Below, piece by piece: positions 56,962 through 64,000 of a DNA stretch of 64,000 nt; the stretch's first letter is position 1, and each line of letters starts with the position of its first letter. The notes beneath the pieces were generated by a model, which was given only the letters and a program-made list of their open reading frames with translations, did not search any database and was not told where the DNA came from. This DNA comes from DAOUBP01 sp034432655 (GTDB lineage Bacteria > Chloroflexota > Anaerolineae > CG2-30-64-16): contig DAOUBP010000038.1 in NCBI GenBank assembly GCA_034432655.1, positions 1 through 64,000 of the forward strand, given 5' to 3'. A program made the position numbers and the translations under genes.

Positions 56962-59900
56962 ATGAGAATTGGTCTTCTGATTTCCCGGTTGGATCGGGGC
57001 TTCCACCGTACGGCCTGGCTGAGCGTTGCGGAGACGGCCCGGCGCCATGGTGTGGACGCGATCTGCTTCGACGGCGGCGTGCTGGCGCCCGATGACGAAC
57101 TGGCGCGCAAGAGCAACGCGCTCTATGACCTGATCAGCGCCGAAACGATGGACGGGCTGCTGGTCTGGTCGAGCTGCCTGGATTGGTCGGTGCAGCCGGG
57201 CGCGATGCAGGCGTTCTGTGAGCGGTTTCGTCCCCTGCCGCTGGTGAGCATCGGCCGCGCGCTGGCCGGCTTTCCCTCGGTCCTGGTGGACAATTACCAG
57301 GGGATGCGGGAAGCGGTCTGCCACCTCATCGAAGTGCACGGCTATCGGCGCATCGCCTTTCTGCGTGGGCCGGTCGGTAACGCCGAGGAGGTACTGCGCT
57401 ATCGGGCTTACGTTGACGCGCTGGACGAGCACGGCATTCCCCTGGACCCGTTGTTGATCTCCACGCACACAAGCTGGGAGCGCTCAGACGGCACGGCAAT
57501 GGTCCAGTTATTGGTGGACGAGCGTGGCCTGCGGCCAGGCCGCGATTTCCAGGCGCTGGTTTCCGTGGGCGACGATATGGCCTGTGGCGCGATGGAGGCA
57601 TTGATCGCGCGCGGGGTGCGCATCCCTGATGACGTGGCGATCGTGGGCTTCAACGACGACCAGGAGGGACAGTCCATCGTGCCTTCGCTGACGACGGTGC
57701 GCCAGCCGGTGGCGCGCATCGGCGCCTGCGCGACAGAAACGCTCCTGGCCCTGCTGCGCGGTGAACCGGTCGCCGAACAAACGGTGCTGCCGTTGACGAC
57801 AGTGATCCGGCAATCGTGCGGTTGCCTGTCGCCAGCGGTGCTGCAGGCGGTTGCTGTGCCCGTGCCTGCGCTGCCGCCGCACGCTGATTTGAAAATGGAA
57901 CGCGCGCAAGCGCAGGGTGCCAGCAGTGAGAGCCTGGATCGCAACTGGGTCGCCCAAGTCAACGCCGCTTTCTGGCGGAATGTGCAGACCGATGCCTGTG
58001 CCGACGTGCGGCGCACCGGGCGTGGGGCGTTCATAACTGCGCTCAACGAGGCGCTGCACCACACCGTCGCGGTCGGGGCCGATGTTCTGGCCTGGCAAGG
58101 GGCGCTGGCGGCATTGCGTCGCCAAGTCTTGGAACAGACGCTTACGATGGATCAACTGCGGTGTGCGGAGGATCTGTTCCAGCAAGCGCAGGTGTTGATC
58201 GCGGAGACGGCCGTGCAGGCCGAACGTTATCGGAGTTATCAGGTCGAGTGGGATGCGCATCAGTTGAGCCAGGCGAGCCAGAGCCTGGCCACTGCCGCCG
58301 ACCTGCGCAGCGCGGTTACCATGATGGCGCAAGAATTGCCTCGCGCCGGGGTCAAAAGCTGCTATCTGTCGTTGTACGCCGACCCCAACGCGCCGGACGG
58401 CTGGGCGCGGCTGGTGTTGGCGTACAATCAGGCCGGCCGGATCAGCCTGCCGGAAGGCGGCATCCGGTTCCCGGCCCTTGCGCTGATCCCGCCTGACTTG
58501 TGGCCGGCGCATGGTATGCCGCCTTTGCTGGCGTTGCCGCTGTACTTCCGCGAACGCGCGTTGGGATTCGGGCTCTTCGAATTGAAAGAAAGCGCCCTGG
58601 CAGGCAGCGAGACGCTGCGCCAGCAGATCAGCAGCGCGCTGGAAGGCGCTCTGTTACGTGAGGATCTCGCCCGCGCCTGGCGGCAGGCCGAAGATGCTAA
58701 CCAACTGAAAAGCCGCTTTCTGGCCATGGTCAGCCATGAACTGCGCACACCCCTCAGCCTGATCGTGGGCACCATCGAGATGCTGCAACGCGAGGGCGCT
58801 GGCGCGAGGGCCGAACACAGCGACACGTATCGCCGGGACCTGGCCCGCATTCACACCAGCGCCCAGCACCTCAGCCGGCTGATCGGCGATGTGCTCGACC
58901 TGGCCAGCAGCCAGGTCGGCGAGCTGCGCCTGGCCTGCCAACCGCTACGCCTCGACACCCTGATCAGCGAGGTGGCCGTCTTGGGTGAATGCATGGCGAC
59001 AGAGAAGGGCCTTGTCTGGGCGTGCGAGGCGCCAGCCGACCTGCCGCGCGTCTGGGGCGATCGCCGGCGGCTGCAGCAGGTGATCCTTAACCTGATCAGC
59101 AACGCCGTGAAGTTCACCAACCAGGGCTTCATCACCCTCTGGGTTGAACGGGGCCGAAATCAGGTGATGGTGGCGGTCAGCGACACAGGCATAGGCATCC
59201 CGTTGGCCGAGCAAGAGTTCATCTTTGACGAGTTCCGCCAGACGGAGCGCAGCGCGCAACGTGGATACGGCGGCATGGGGTTGGGGCTTGCCATCAGCAA
59301 GCGCCTGATCGAGCTGCACGGCGGCCAGATTGGCGTCATTTCATCGGGCTCGGACGGCACAGGTTCCACCTTTTTCTTCACGCTGCCGATCTTGCAGCAG
59401 GACGAGGGGGTGCTGTCGCCGGCAAAGAGTCGCGCCGGGGTCGTCCTCGTGTTGACCGAGCAGGCTGCCTCCGGCGCGCGCGTGCGCCAACATCTGGTCC
59501 GCCGGGGCTACGAGGTAGAGGTGCTGGTTGTTGACCCGGCCTCTGACTGGCTGGCCCAGGTGCTGATGGCTCCGCCCGGCGCCATTGTGCTGGACGCCGA
59601 ACCGGCTGCAGAGCAAGGCTGGCAGTTGATGCAGGCGCTCAAGCAAAGCTCAACGACCTGCGACATCCCGGTGATCTTCTACAGCCTCTCGGCTGAGCGG
59701 GACGCCGGCAGCTTGTTGATGGTGGACTACCTGGGCAAGCCGGTCACCGAGGAAGCCTTGACGCAGGCGTTGGCGCGCCAGGGGGTGAGCACAGGCCCCG
59801 GCAAACGACCGACGATCCTGGTCGTGGAGGATGATCCGGGCATCCAGGAACTGCACGCGCGCATCGTGCGCGCCCATATTCCTGGCAGCCGGATCATGCG

Positions 59901-60540
59901 TGCCAGCAACGGCGCCGAAGCATTGGCCATCATGGCAACCACAACACCGGACCTGGTGTTGCTTGATCTGATGATGCCGCAGGTGGACGGGTTCGCCGTG
60001 TTGGAACAGATGCGGCAGGACCGCCGGACGCGGGGCGTGCCGGTCATCGTGCTTACGGCCCAGATGCTCACCGGCGCCGAGATGGCGCGGCTGCAGCGCG
60101 GGGTGGTTGCCGTGCTGCGCAAGGAATTGTTCTCGGAAGCCGAAGTCCTGGCCCAGGTAGAGGCCGCGCTGGCCCATAGCAAACGTTTAGGAGACGAGGC
60201 GCAGCGGATCGCGCGCCTGGCCATGGCCTATATTCACGAGCATTACGCCGAACCCGTTTCCCGGGAGGCCCTGGCGGCCGCGGTGGGCGTCAGCGAGCGT
60301 TACCTGACCCGCTGCTTCAAACAGGAGACCGGCATCACGCCGGTCGTCTATCTCAACCGCTATCGCATCCGGCAGGCATGCCATCTTCTCGAAATCGGCG
60401 AACGCAACGTGACCGAAGTGGCGCTGGCCTGCGGCTTCGATGATAGCAACTACTTCGGCAAGGTCTTCCGGGCCGAGATGGGCGTGTCCCCGCGCGCCTA
60501 CCAGCGCGGGCTGCGCGCTCCCACCACCTCCCGGACATAG
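56962..60540 (+). CDS. Hybrid histidine kinase with LacI-type sugar sensor and AraC output
   Basis: 1192 aa. Residues 1-295 form a LacI/PBP1-like periplasmic-binding fold (RIGLLISRLDRGFHRTAW, LVDNYQGMREAVCHLIE, DVAIVGFNDDQEGQ) without a DNA-binding head or membrane helices, so sensing is cytoplasmic. About 300-560 is a helical and GAF-like middle. HisKA has MVSHELRTPLSLIVG; HATPase has LNLISNAVKFT, DTGIGIP and GMGLGLAISKRL. A degenerate REC (about 830-930) precedes a canonical REC (LVVEDDPGIQ, LVLLDLMMPQVDG). The AraC domain closes with YLTRCFKQETGITP and VALACGFDDSNYFGKVFRAEMG. It likely controls the adjacent sugar transporter and kinase. Confidence 0.9.
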   Translation: MRIGLLISRLDRGFHRTAWLSVAETARRHGVDAICFDGGVLAPDDELARKSNALYDLISAETMDGLLVWSSCLDWSVQPGAMQAFCERFRPLPLVSIGRALAGFPSVLVDNYQGMREAVCHLIEVHGYRRIAFLRGPVGNAEEVLRYRAYVDALDEHGIPLDPLLISTHTSWERSDGTAMVQLLVDERGLRPGRDFQALVSVGDDMACGAMEALIARGVRIPDDVAIVGFNDDQEGQSIVPSLTTVRQPVARIGACATETLLALLRGEPVAEQTVLPLTTVIRQSCGCLSPAVLQAVAVPVPALPPHADLKMERAQAQGASSESLDRNWVAQVNAAFWRNVQTDACADVRRTGRGAFITALNEALHHTVAVGADVLAWQGALAALRRQVLEQTLTMDQLRCAEDLFQQAQVLIAETAVQAERYRSYQVEWDAHQLSQASQSLATAADLRSAVTMMAQELPRAGVKSCYLSLYADPNAPDGWARLVLAYNQAGRISLPEGGIRFPALALIPPDLWPAHGMPPLLALPLYFRERALGFGLFELKESALAGSETLRQQISSALEGALLREDLARAWRQAEDANQLKSRFLAMVSHELRTPLSLIVGTIEMLQREGAGARAEHSDTYRRDLARIHTSAQHLSRLIGDVLDLASSQVGELRLACQPLRLDTLISEVAVLGECMATEKGLVWACEAPADLPRVWGDRRRLQQVILNLISNAVKFTNQGFITLWVERGRNQVMVAVSDTGIGIPLAEQEFIFDEFRQTERSAQRGYGGMGLGLAISKRLIELHGGQIGVISSGSDGTGSTFFFTLPILQQDEGVLSPAKSRAGVVLVLTEQAASGARVRQHLVRRGYEVEVLVVDPASDWLAQVLMAPPGAIVLDAEPAAEQGWQLMQALKQSSTTCDIPVIFYSLSAERDAGSLLMVDYLGKPVTEEALTQALARQGVSTGPGKRPTILVVEDDPGIQELHARIVRAHIPGSRIMRASNGAEALAIMATTTPDLVLLDLMMPQVDGFAVLEQMRQDRRTRGVPVIVLTAQMLTGAEMARLQRGVVAVLRKELFSEAEVLAQVEAALAHSKRLGDEAQRIARLAMAYIHEHYAEPVSREALAAAVGVSERYLTRCFKQETGITPVVYLNRYRIRQACHLLEIGERNVTEVALACGFDDSNYFGKVFRAEMGVSPRAYQRGLRAPTTSRT

Positions 60541-60662
60541 CGTCCATTTGAATCCAATCCGACGATTTCGCGCTCCAATTTTACGAGAAAAAATCCCCCC
60601 TTTGCGCGACAATAGCCCCTGGTAATAATCTGATTCACAAGATCATCTGACCCTCTATCTTC

Positions 60663-61115
60663 ATGGTCGCTTACTGTCTCATCGGCGAGGCCGATTCCTT
60701 TATCAGCATGTTGCTGGCGCGCTTTGCCCAGGCGTACGGCCTGCAACCGGTGCAGGCGGGCGTGGGTGAAGATGTCTGCGCGTTGGCCCGACAACTGCGG
60801 CCGGCCGTCATCTTGCTGGATGGCGAGTTGCCGGGCGCCCTGCGCGGCTGGGAAGCAGCGCGGCAGCTGCGGACCGACGCCGAGCTGCGGCAGATCCCCA
60901 TCGTTTCCTGTTCGTGGTTGAATGAGCCTGACGCGCGTGCCCTGATAACGGATGCCATTGCCTATCTACAGAAGCCGGAGCTGCACTACGATGACTTTGC
61001 CGCAGCCTTGCAGCTGGCAACAGAAACAACGCGTTTGACTGGGACGGGACGCGACCTTGCTGATGCGCCCGGCCCGGGATCCCCACTTATCGAAGGAGAA
61101 CCCCATGCCCGATAA
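60663..61115 (+). CDS. REC-like receiver protein
   Basis: 150 aa: YCLIGEADSFISMLLARFAQ and AVILLDGELPGALRGWEAARQLR, with an Asp at the receiver acceptor position (LLDGEL), and a C-terminal YLQKPELHYDDF in place of the usual Lys-Pro. No output domain. The last codons overlap the start of the permease gene by 11 bases in another frame, so it is probably co-translated with the transporter. It may take phosphate from the upstream hybrid kinase (inference). The 122-base gap before it shows nothing clear. Confidence 0.72.
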   Translation: MVAYCLIGEADSFISMLLARFAQAYGLQPVQAGVGEDVCALARQLRPAVILLDGELPGALRGWEAARQLRTDAELRQIPIVSCSWLNEPDARALITDAIAYLQKPELHYDDFAAALQLATETTRLTGTGRDLADAPGPGSPLIEGEPHAR

Positions 61116-62115
61116 CACTGCCGAACGGCAAAACAACCGTGTGCGCACAGGCGCCTGGCTCGGCGTCTTCCGCGCCCGCGAGATGAGCGTTTTCGTTGCA
61201 TTAGTCGCCCTGGTCGTGATCATGTCGTTCGCCAGCCCATATTTCCTGGATGCACAGAACATCTTCAACGTGCTGCGCAACATGTCCACCATCAGCATCG
61301 TGGCGATCGGCATGACTATGGTGATCATCACCGGAGGGATTGACCTGTCGGTCGGTTCTGTCCTGGCGGTGTCAGCCATGTTAACGGCGCGCCTGATGGT
61401 GCAATACGGGCTCAATCCGTGGCTGGCCTTTGCGCTCGGCTTGCTGATGGGCGCCCTGGCCGGCGGCATTAACGGGCTGATCATCACCAAGGTGCAAGTG
61501 AATCCCTTCATCACAACGATGGGCATGATGAGCATCGGTCGTGGGCTGACCTATTTGTTTGCCAGCGGTCTCAAGGGCACTGTGGCCAGCAACATCCCCA
61601 TGCGGGATCAGGCGTTGAACTTCCTCGGCGCCGGTTACATTGGACCGGTGCCCTTCCCGGTTATTGAGATGATCATCCTGGTCACGCTGGCCAGCCTGTT
61701 CCTGGCAAACACCGTCCTGGGGCGGCAGATCTACGGCGTGGGGAGCAATGAGCAGGCCTCGCGCCTGTCGGGCGTGGACGTGGACCGCGTGCGCCTGTTC
61801 TGTTACACCCTGACCGGCCTGCTGGCGGCCTACGCAGGCGTGATGACCGCAGGGTTGCTCTCCACTGCGGCCACCAATGCCGGGATCGGCACTGAGCTCG
61901 ATGTGATCGCGGCGGCGGTCATCGGCGGCGCCAGCCTCGCGGGCGGCGAGGGAACAGTGTACGGCGCAGTGATCGGGGCCGCCATCATGGCCGTGCTACG
62001 CAACGCGTTCGTGCTGTTGGGCCTGCCTGTCTACTTGCAGACGGTGAGCATCGGGGTTGTGATCATCCTGGCGGTGGCGCTCGATCGCTTGCGGCGCCGG
62101 GGCCAGACGGTTTGA
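61105..62115 (+). CDS. ABC sugar transporter permease (RbsC/BPD_transp_2 type)
   Basis: 336 aa from ATG 61105 (GAAGGAGAA upstream), 8-10 membrane helices. Family landmarks: TMVIITGGIDLSVGSVLA, GALAGGINGLIITKVQVNPFITTMGMM, NEQASRLSGVDVDRVRLFCY and AAAVIGGASLAGGEGTVYGAVIGA. Such permeases import ribose, xylose, galactose or related sugars; the substrate is not determined. Confidence 0.93.
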   Translation: MPDNTAERQNNRVRTGAWLGVFRAREMSVFVALVALVVIMSFASPYFLDAQNIFNVLRNMSTISIVAIGMTMVIITGGIDLSVGSVLAVSAMLTARLMVQYGLNPWLAFALGLLMGALAGGINGLIITKVQVNPFITTMGMMSIGRGLTYLFASGLKGTVASNIPMRDQALNFLGAGYIGPVPFPVIEMIILVTLASLFLANTVLGRQIYGVGSNEQASRLSGVDVDRVRLFCYTLTGLLAAYAGVMTAGLLSTAATNAGIGTELDVIAAAVIGGASLAGGEGTVYGAVIGAAIMAVLRNAFVLLGLPVYLQTVSIGVVIILAVALDRLRRRGQTV

Positions 62116-62206
62116 AAAGGAGGTGCAGTGCTGGTGTGAAAAGCTCAGGTCAATCCAGGTTCATGTTCAAACATATCTTGCATTCCGATTCACTCAAGGA
62201 GGAAAA

Positions 62207-63304
62207 ATGAAAGTCTATCGTGTGTTCTCTGCATTGGTGGTGCTGGCGATGTTGCTCGGCGCCTGCGCTGCGCCTGCCGCGCCCACCCAGGCGCCCGCCC
62301 AACCGGCCGCGCCGACAATGGCGCCTGCTGCGCCGGCCGAAGCCACCCAGGCGCCGGCTGCGGCCGCGCCGAAGGAAATGTGTACGCCGGCGGACGAGGC
62401 GACGGTGAAGCCGGTGGCTCAGAAGCCGGCGAAGCCGATGAAGATTGCGGTGTTGGGGTTGGAGAACAACCCGTTCTGGATTCCGGTGAAGGAAGGTGCG
62501 CTGAAGGCGGCCGAGGAGTTGGCGCCGTACGGCGTGACGGTCGAGTGGATCGTGCCTGGGGATCAGCACACCAGCGAGGTGTTTGGCCAGGCGGTCGAGT
62601 CGGCGATCGTGAAGAAGTACGATGCGATTGCGACGGTGGCCGGTGATGCGGGCATGGTGCCGTTCATCAACAAGGCGGTAGATGCGGGCATTCCGGTGGC
62701 GACCTTCAACTCGGAGACGGCGGAGCCGAACAAGCGGCTGTTCTTTGTAGGGGCCGACCTGTACCTGCAAGGACAGACGGCGGGCAAGGCGATGGCCGAG
62801 GCGATCGGCGGCAAGGGCAAGGTGGCGATCATCACCGGCTTCTTTGCGGTCGAGGCGCACGAGTTGCGGCGCAAGGGCTTTGAGGATGTGATCAAGCAGA
62901 ACTATCCGGACATCACCATCCTGCCGCCGGTGGAGAACCAGGACAAGGCCGACATCGCCTTTGCCCAGGCCAAGGACTTCATGACGGCGAATCCGGACCT
63001 GGCTGGCATCTACGTGACGGCGGGTGGGCCGTTCGGTGCGGCGAAGGCGGTGGAAGAAGCGGGGATGACGGGCAAGGTCAAGGTGATCTCGTTCGACTTC
63101 GTGGATGAGACGATGGAGTTCGTGCAGAAGGGCGTCATCTCGGCCACCATCGGCCAGGACCCCTTCGCCCAGGGCCATGACCCGGCCATCCGGCTCTACA
63201 ACTACCTGGTGGGCAATGTGCAGCCGGAGTGCGTCAAGCTCGTCACTCGCGCTGACCTGGTCACCAAGGATAACATTGACCAGTTCTGGAAACCGAGCAA
63301 GTAA
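62207..63304 (+). CDS. Sugar ABC transporter substrate-binding lipoprotein
   Basis: 365 aa from ATG 62207 (AAGGAGGAAAA upstream). Lipoprotein signal with lipobox MLLGACAA (Cys about 20), an Ala/Pro/Thr-rich stretch to about residue 75, then a type I periplasmic-binding fold (KIAVLGLENNPFWIPVKEGALKAAEEL, DAGIPVATFNSE, GKVAIITGFF, AGIYVTAGGPFGAAKAVEEAG, ISFDFVDETMEFV). Monosaccharide-type solute-binding proteins have this layout. It follows the permease by 91 bases. Confidence 0.93.
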   Translation: MKVYRVFSALVVLAMLLGACAAPAAPTQAPAQPAAPTMAPAAPAEATQAPAAAAPKEMCTPADEATVKPVAQKPAKPMKIAVLGLENNPFWIPVKEGALKAAEELAPYGVTVEWIVPGDQHTSEVFGQAVESAIVKKYDAIATVAGDAGMVPFINKAVDAGIPVATFNSETAEPNKRLFFVGADLYLQGQTAGKAMAEAIGGKGKVAIITGFFAVEAHELRRKGFEDVIKQNYPDITILPPVENQDKADIAFAQAKDFMTANPDLAGIYVTAGGPFGAAKAVEEAGMTGKVKVISFDFVDETMEFVQKGVISATIGQDPFAQGHDPAIRLYNYLVGNVQPECVKLVTRADLVTKDNIDQFWKPSK

Positions 63305-63336
63305 TTTCAGTGCGACCATAGGCGCAAAAGGTCTCC

Positions 63337-63397
63337 GGAATAGAGGCTTTAGCCGGTCAGCTTGTCAACATCAGAAACCGGCTAAAGCCTCGAATCC
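63337..63397. repeat. Inverted-repeat element B, third copy
   Basis: GGAATAGAGGCTTTAGCCGG and its complement CCGGCTAAAGCCTCGAATCC flank about 20 unique bases. It matches the two copies in the homoaconitase linker (7693-7829). It occupies most of the 134-base gap between the binding-protein and ATPase genes and could act as a hairpin that lowers downstream expression. Confidence 0.8.
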
Positions 63398-63438
63398 AGA
63401 ACAGCGAAACAAGTTCTACATGAAGCACGGCGGCCCAT

Positions 63439-64000
63439 ATGACAGACAACCCTGAACCCATGCTGCAGGTCATCGGCGTCTCCAAGCGCTACGGAGGCGT
63501 GCAGGCCCTGCGCGATGTGCAGTTGGACGTGAGGCCCGGCGAGGTACATGCGCTGGTGGGCGAAAACGGTGCAGGCAAGACTACGCTGATCAACATCCTG
63601 GGCGGCATCGTCCCGCGCGATAGCGGTCGCGTGATCTTCCGCGGCAAGGAGGTGGTGTTCGAGACCCCTGCTGAGTCGCAACGGGCCGGCATCGCCATCA
63701 TCCACCAGGAGCTGGCGACCATCCCCGCGCTCAGCGTGATGGAAAATGTCTACATGGGCCGCATGGAAGCGCGCGGCGGGTGGATCAACTGGCGCAGCAT
63801 GGAGGCGGCCACCCGCAAAGTGACGGACCTGGTGGGACTGGATGTCTCCCCGCGCACCACCGTCAGCAGCCTGACCATTTCCCAACGGCAACTGGTGGAG
63901 ATCGCCAAGGCGCTGGCGGCTGATGCGCGATTGATCATTATGGACGAGCCGAACTCCTCCCTGACCGAACGCGAGACCGAACGGCTTTTCGATGTGATTG
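63439..64000 (+). CDS. Sugar ABC transporter ATP-binding protein (partial, N-terminal)
   Basis: The open frame runs from ATG 63439 off the window end (187 residues seen). It has VSKRYGGVQALRDVQLDVRPGEVHALVGENGAGKTTL (Walker A), an IIHQELATIPALSV Q-loop segment, LTISQRQLVEIAKALA (signature LTISQ instead of LSGGQ, as is usual for RbsA/MglA-type first domains) and MDEPNSSLTERE (Walker B; the family has Asn-Ser-x-Leu here). A tandem-domain protein of about 500 aa is expected. No good RBS precedes the ATG. Confidence 0.9.
   Translation, partial: MTDNPEPMLQVIGVSKRYGGVQALRDVQLDVRPGEVHALVGENGAGKTTLINILGGIVPRDSGRVIFRGKEVVFETPAESQRAGIAIIHQELATIPALSVMENVYMGRMEARGGWINWRSMEAATRKVTDLVGLDVSPRTTVSSLTISQRQLVEIAKALAADARLIIMDEPNSSLTERETERLFDVI

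Noticed and set aside
61057..61104. Longer N-terminus for the sugar permease
   Set aside because: ATG 61105 has GAAGGAGAA directly upstream, and the extra residues would overlap the REC gene without adding a membrane helix.

Overview
The window is GC-rich DNA (roughly two-thirds G+C by eye) with closely packed genes. It looks like a chromosomal stretch from a Chloroflexota-type bacterium (Anaerolineae/Caldilineae-like). This placement is an inference from gene content: a LysW-dependent lysine operon, a Rab-like small GTPase operon, paired Asp23 proteins with FakA/DegV, Thr/Ala/Pro-rich linkers, and frequent GTG/TTG starts. No rRNA is present. One RNA gene is clear: a selenocysteine tRNA at 15567-15662 (-).

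Layout. 1-4.7 kb (+): an unrecognised 490-aa protein, a DUF2344 protein, a fumarylacetoacetate-hydrolase-family enzyme and a LarA-like protein. 4.7-15.5 kb (-): one long operon, lysW-X-Y-Z-J, homocitrate synthase, a fused homoaconitase, homoisocitrate dehydrogenase and lysK. This is the alpha-aminoadipate route to lysine on the carrier protein LysW; only the 2-aminoadipate aminotransferase is missing. The operon has a TTGACA/TATACT promoter followed by two tandem units, each a Lys-codon-rich leader peptide plus an intrinsic terminator, which I read as a double attenuator. 15.6-24.6 kb: tRNA-Sec, AmmeMemoRadiSam genes, and an acyl-CoA catabolism set (acyl-CoA dehydrogenase, two-subunit CoA-transferase, OB-fold protein, thiolase). 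24.7-37.9 kb (-): a housekeeping run (cPGS-like GTPase, Tat genes, nusB, asp23, fabG, fabD, rpmF, DUF177, coaD, recG, degV, fakA, asp23). 38-46 kb: rpmB, rpe, a histidine kinase/small GTPase/SH3/coiled-coil operon, a response regulator, superoxide dismutase and a comM-type ATPase. 46-52 kb: toxin remnants, a PepSY-like secreted protein, a two-component pair and an ATPase-nuclease. 52-55 kb: SHOCT, PCYCGC lipoprotein, CuA-cytochrome c, and a DUF1573-like gene with an in-frame TGA. 55-64 kb (+): a sugar kinase, a LacI-sensor hybrid kinase, a REC protein and an ABC sugar importer, cut by the window end.

The most unusual features are these. (1) Arrays of 7- and 8-bp units fill spacers between 5.6 and 23.2 kb and also lie in frame inside several lysine genes. 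(2) A four-helix-bundle gene, flanked on both sides by the same octamer array, splits the two subunits of a CoA-transferase. (3) A probable selenoprotein (Cys-TGA with a bSECIS-like hairpin) shares the window with tRNA-Sec. (4) The double attenuator controls the lysine operon. Several dispersed inverted-repeat elements are also present.
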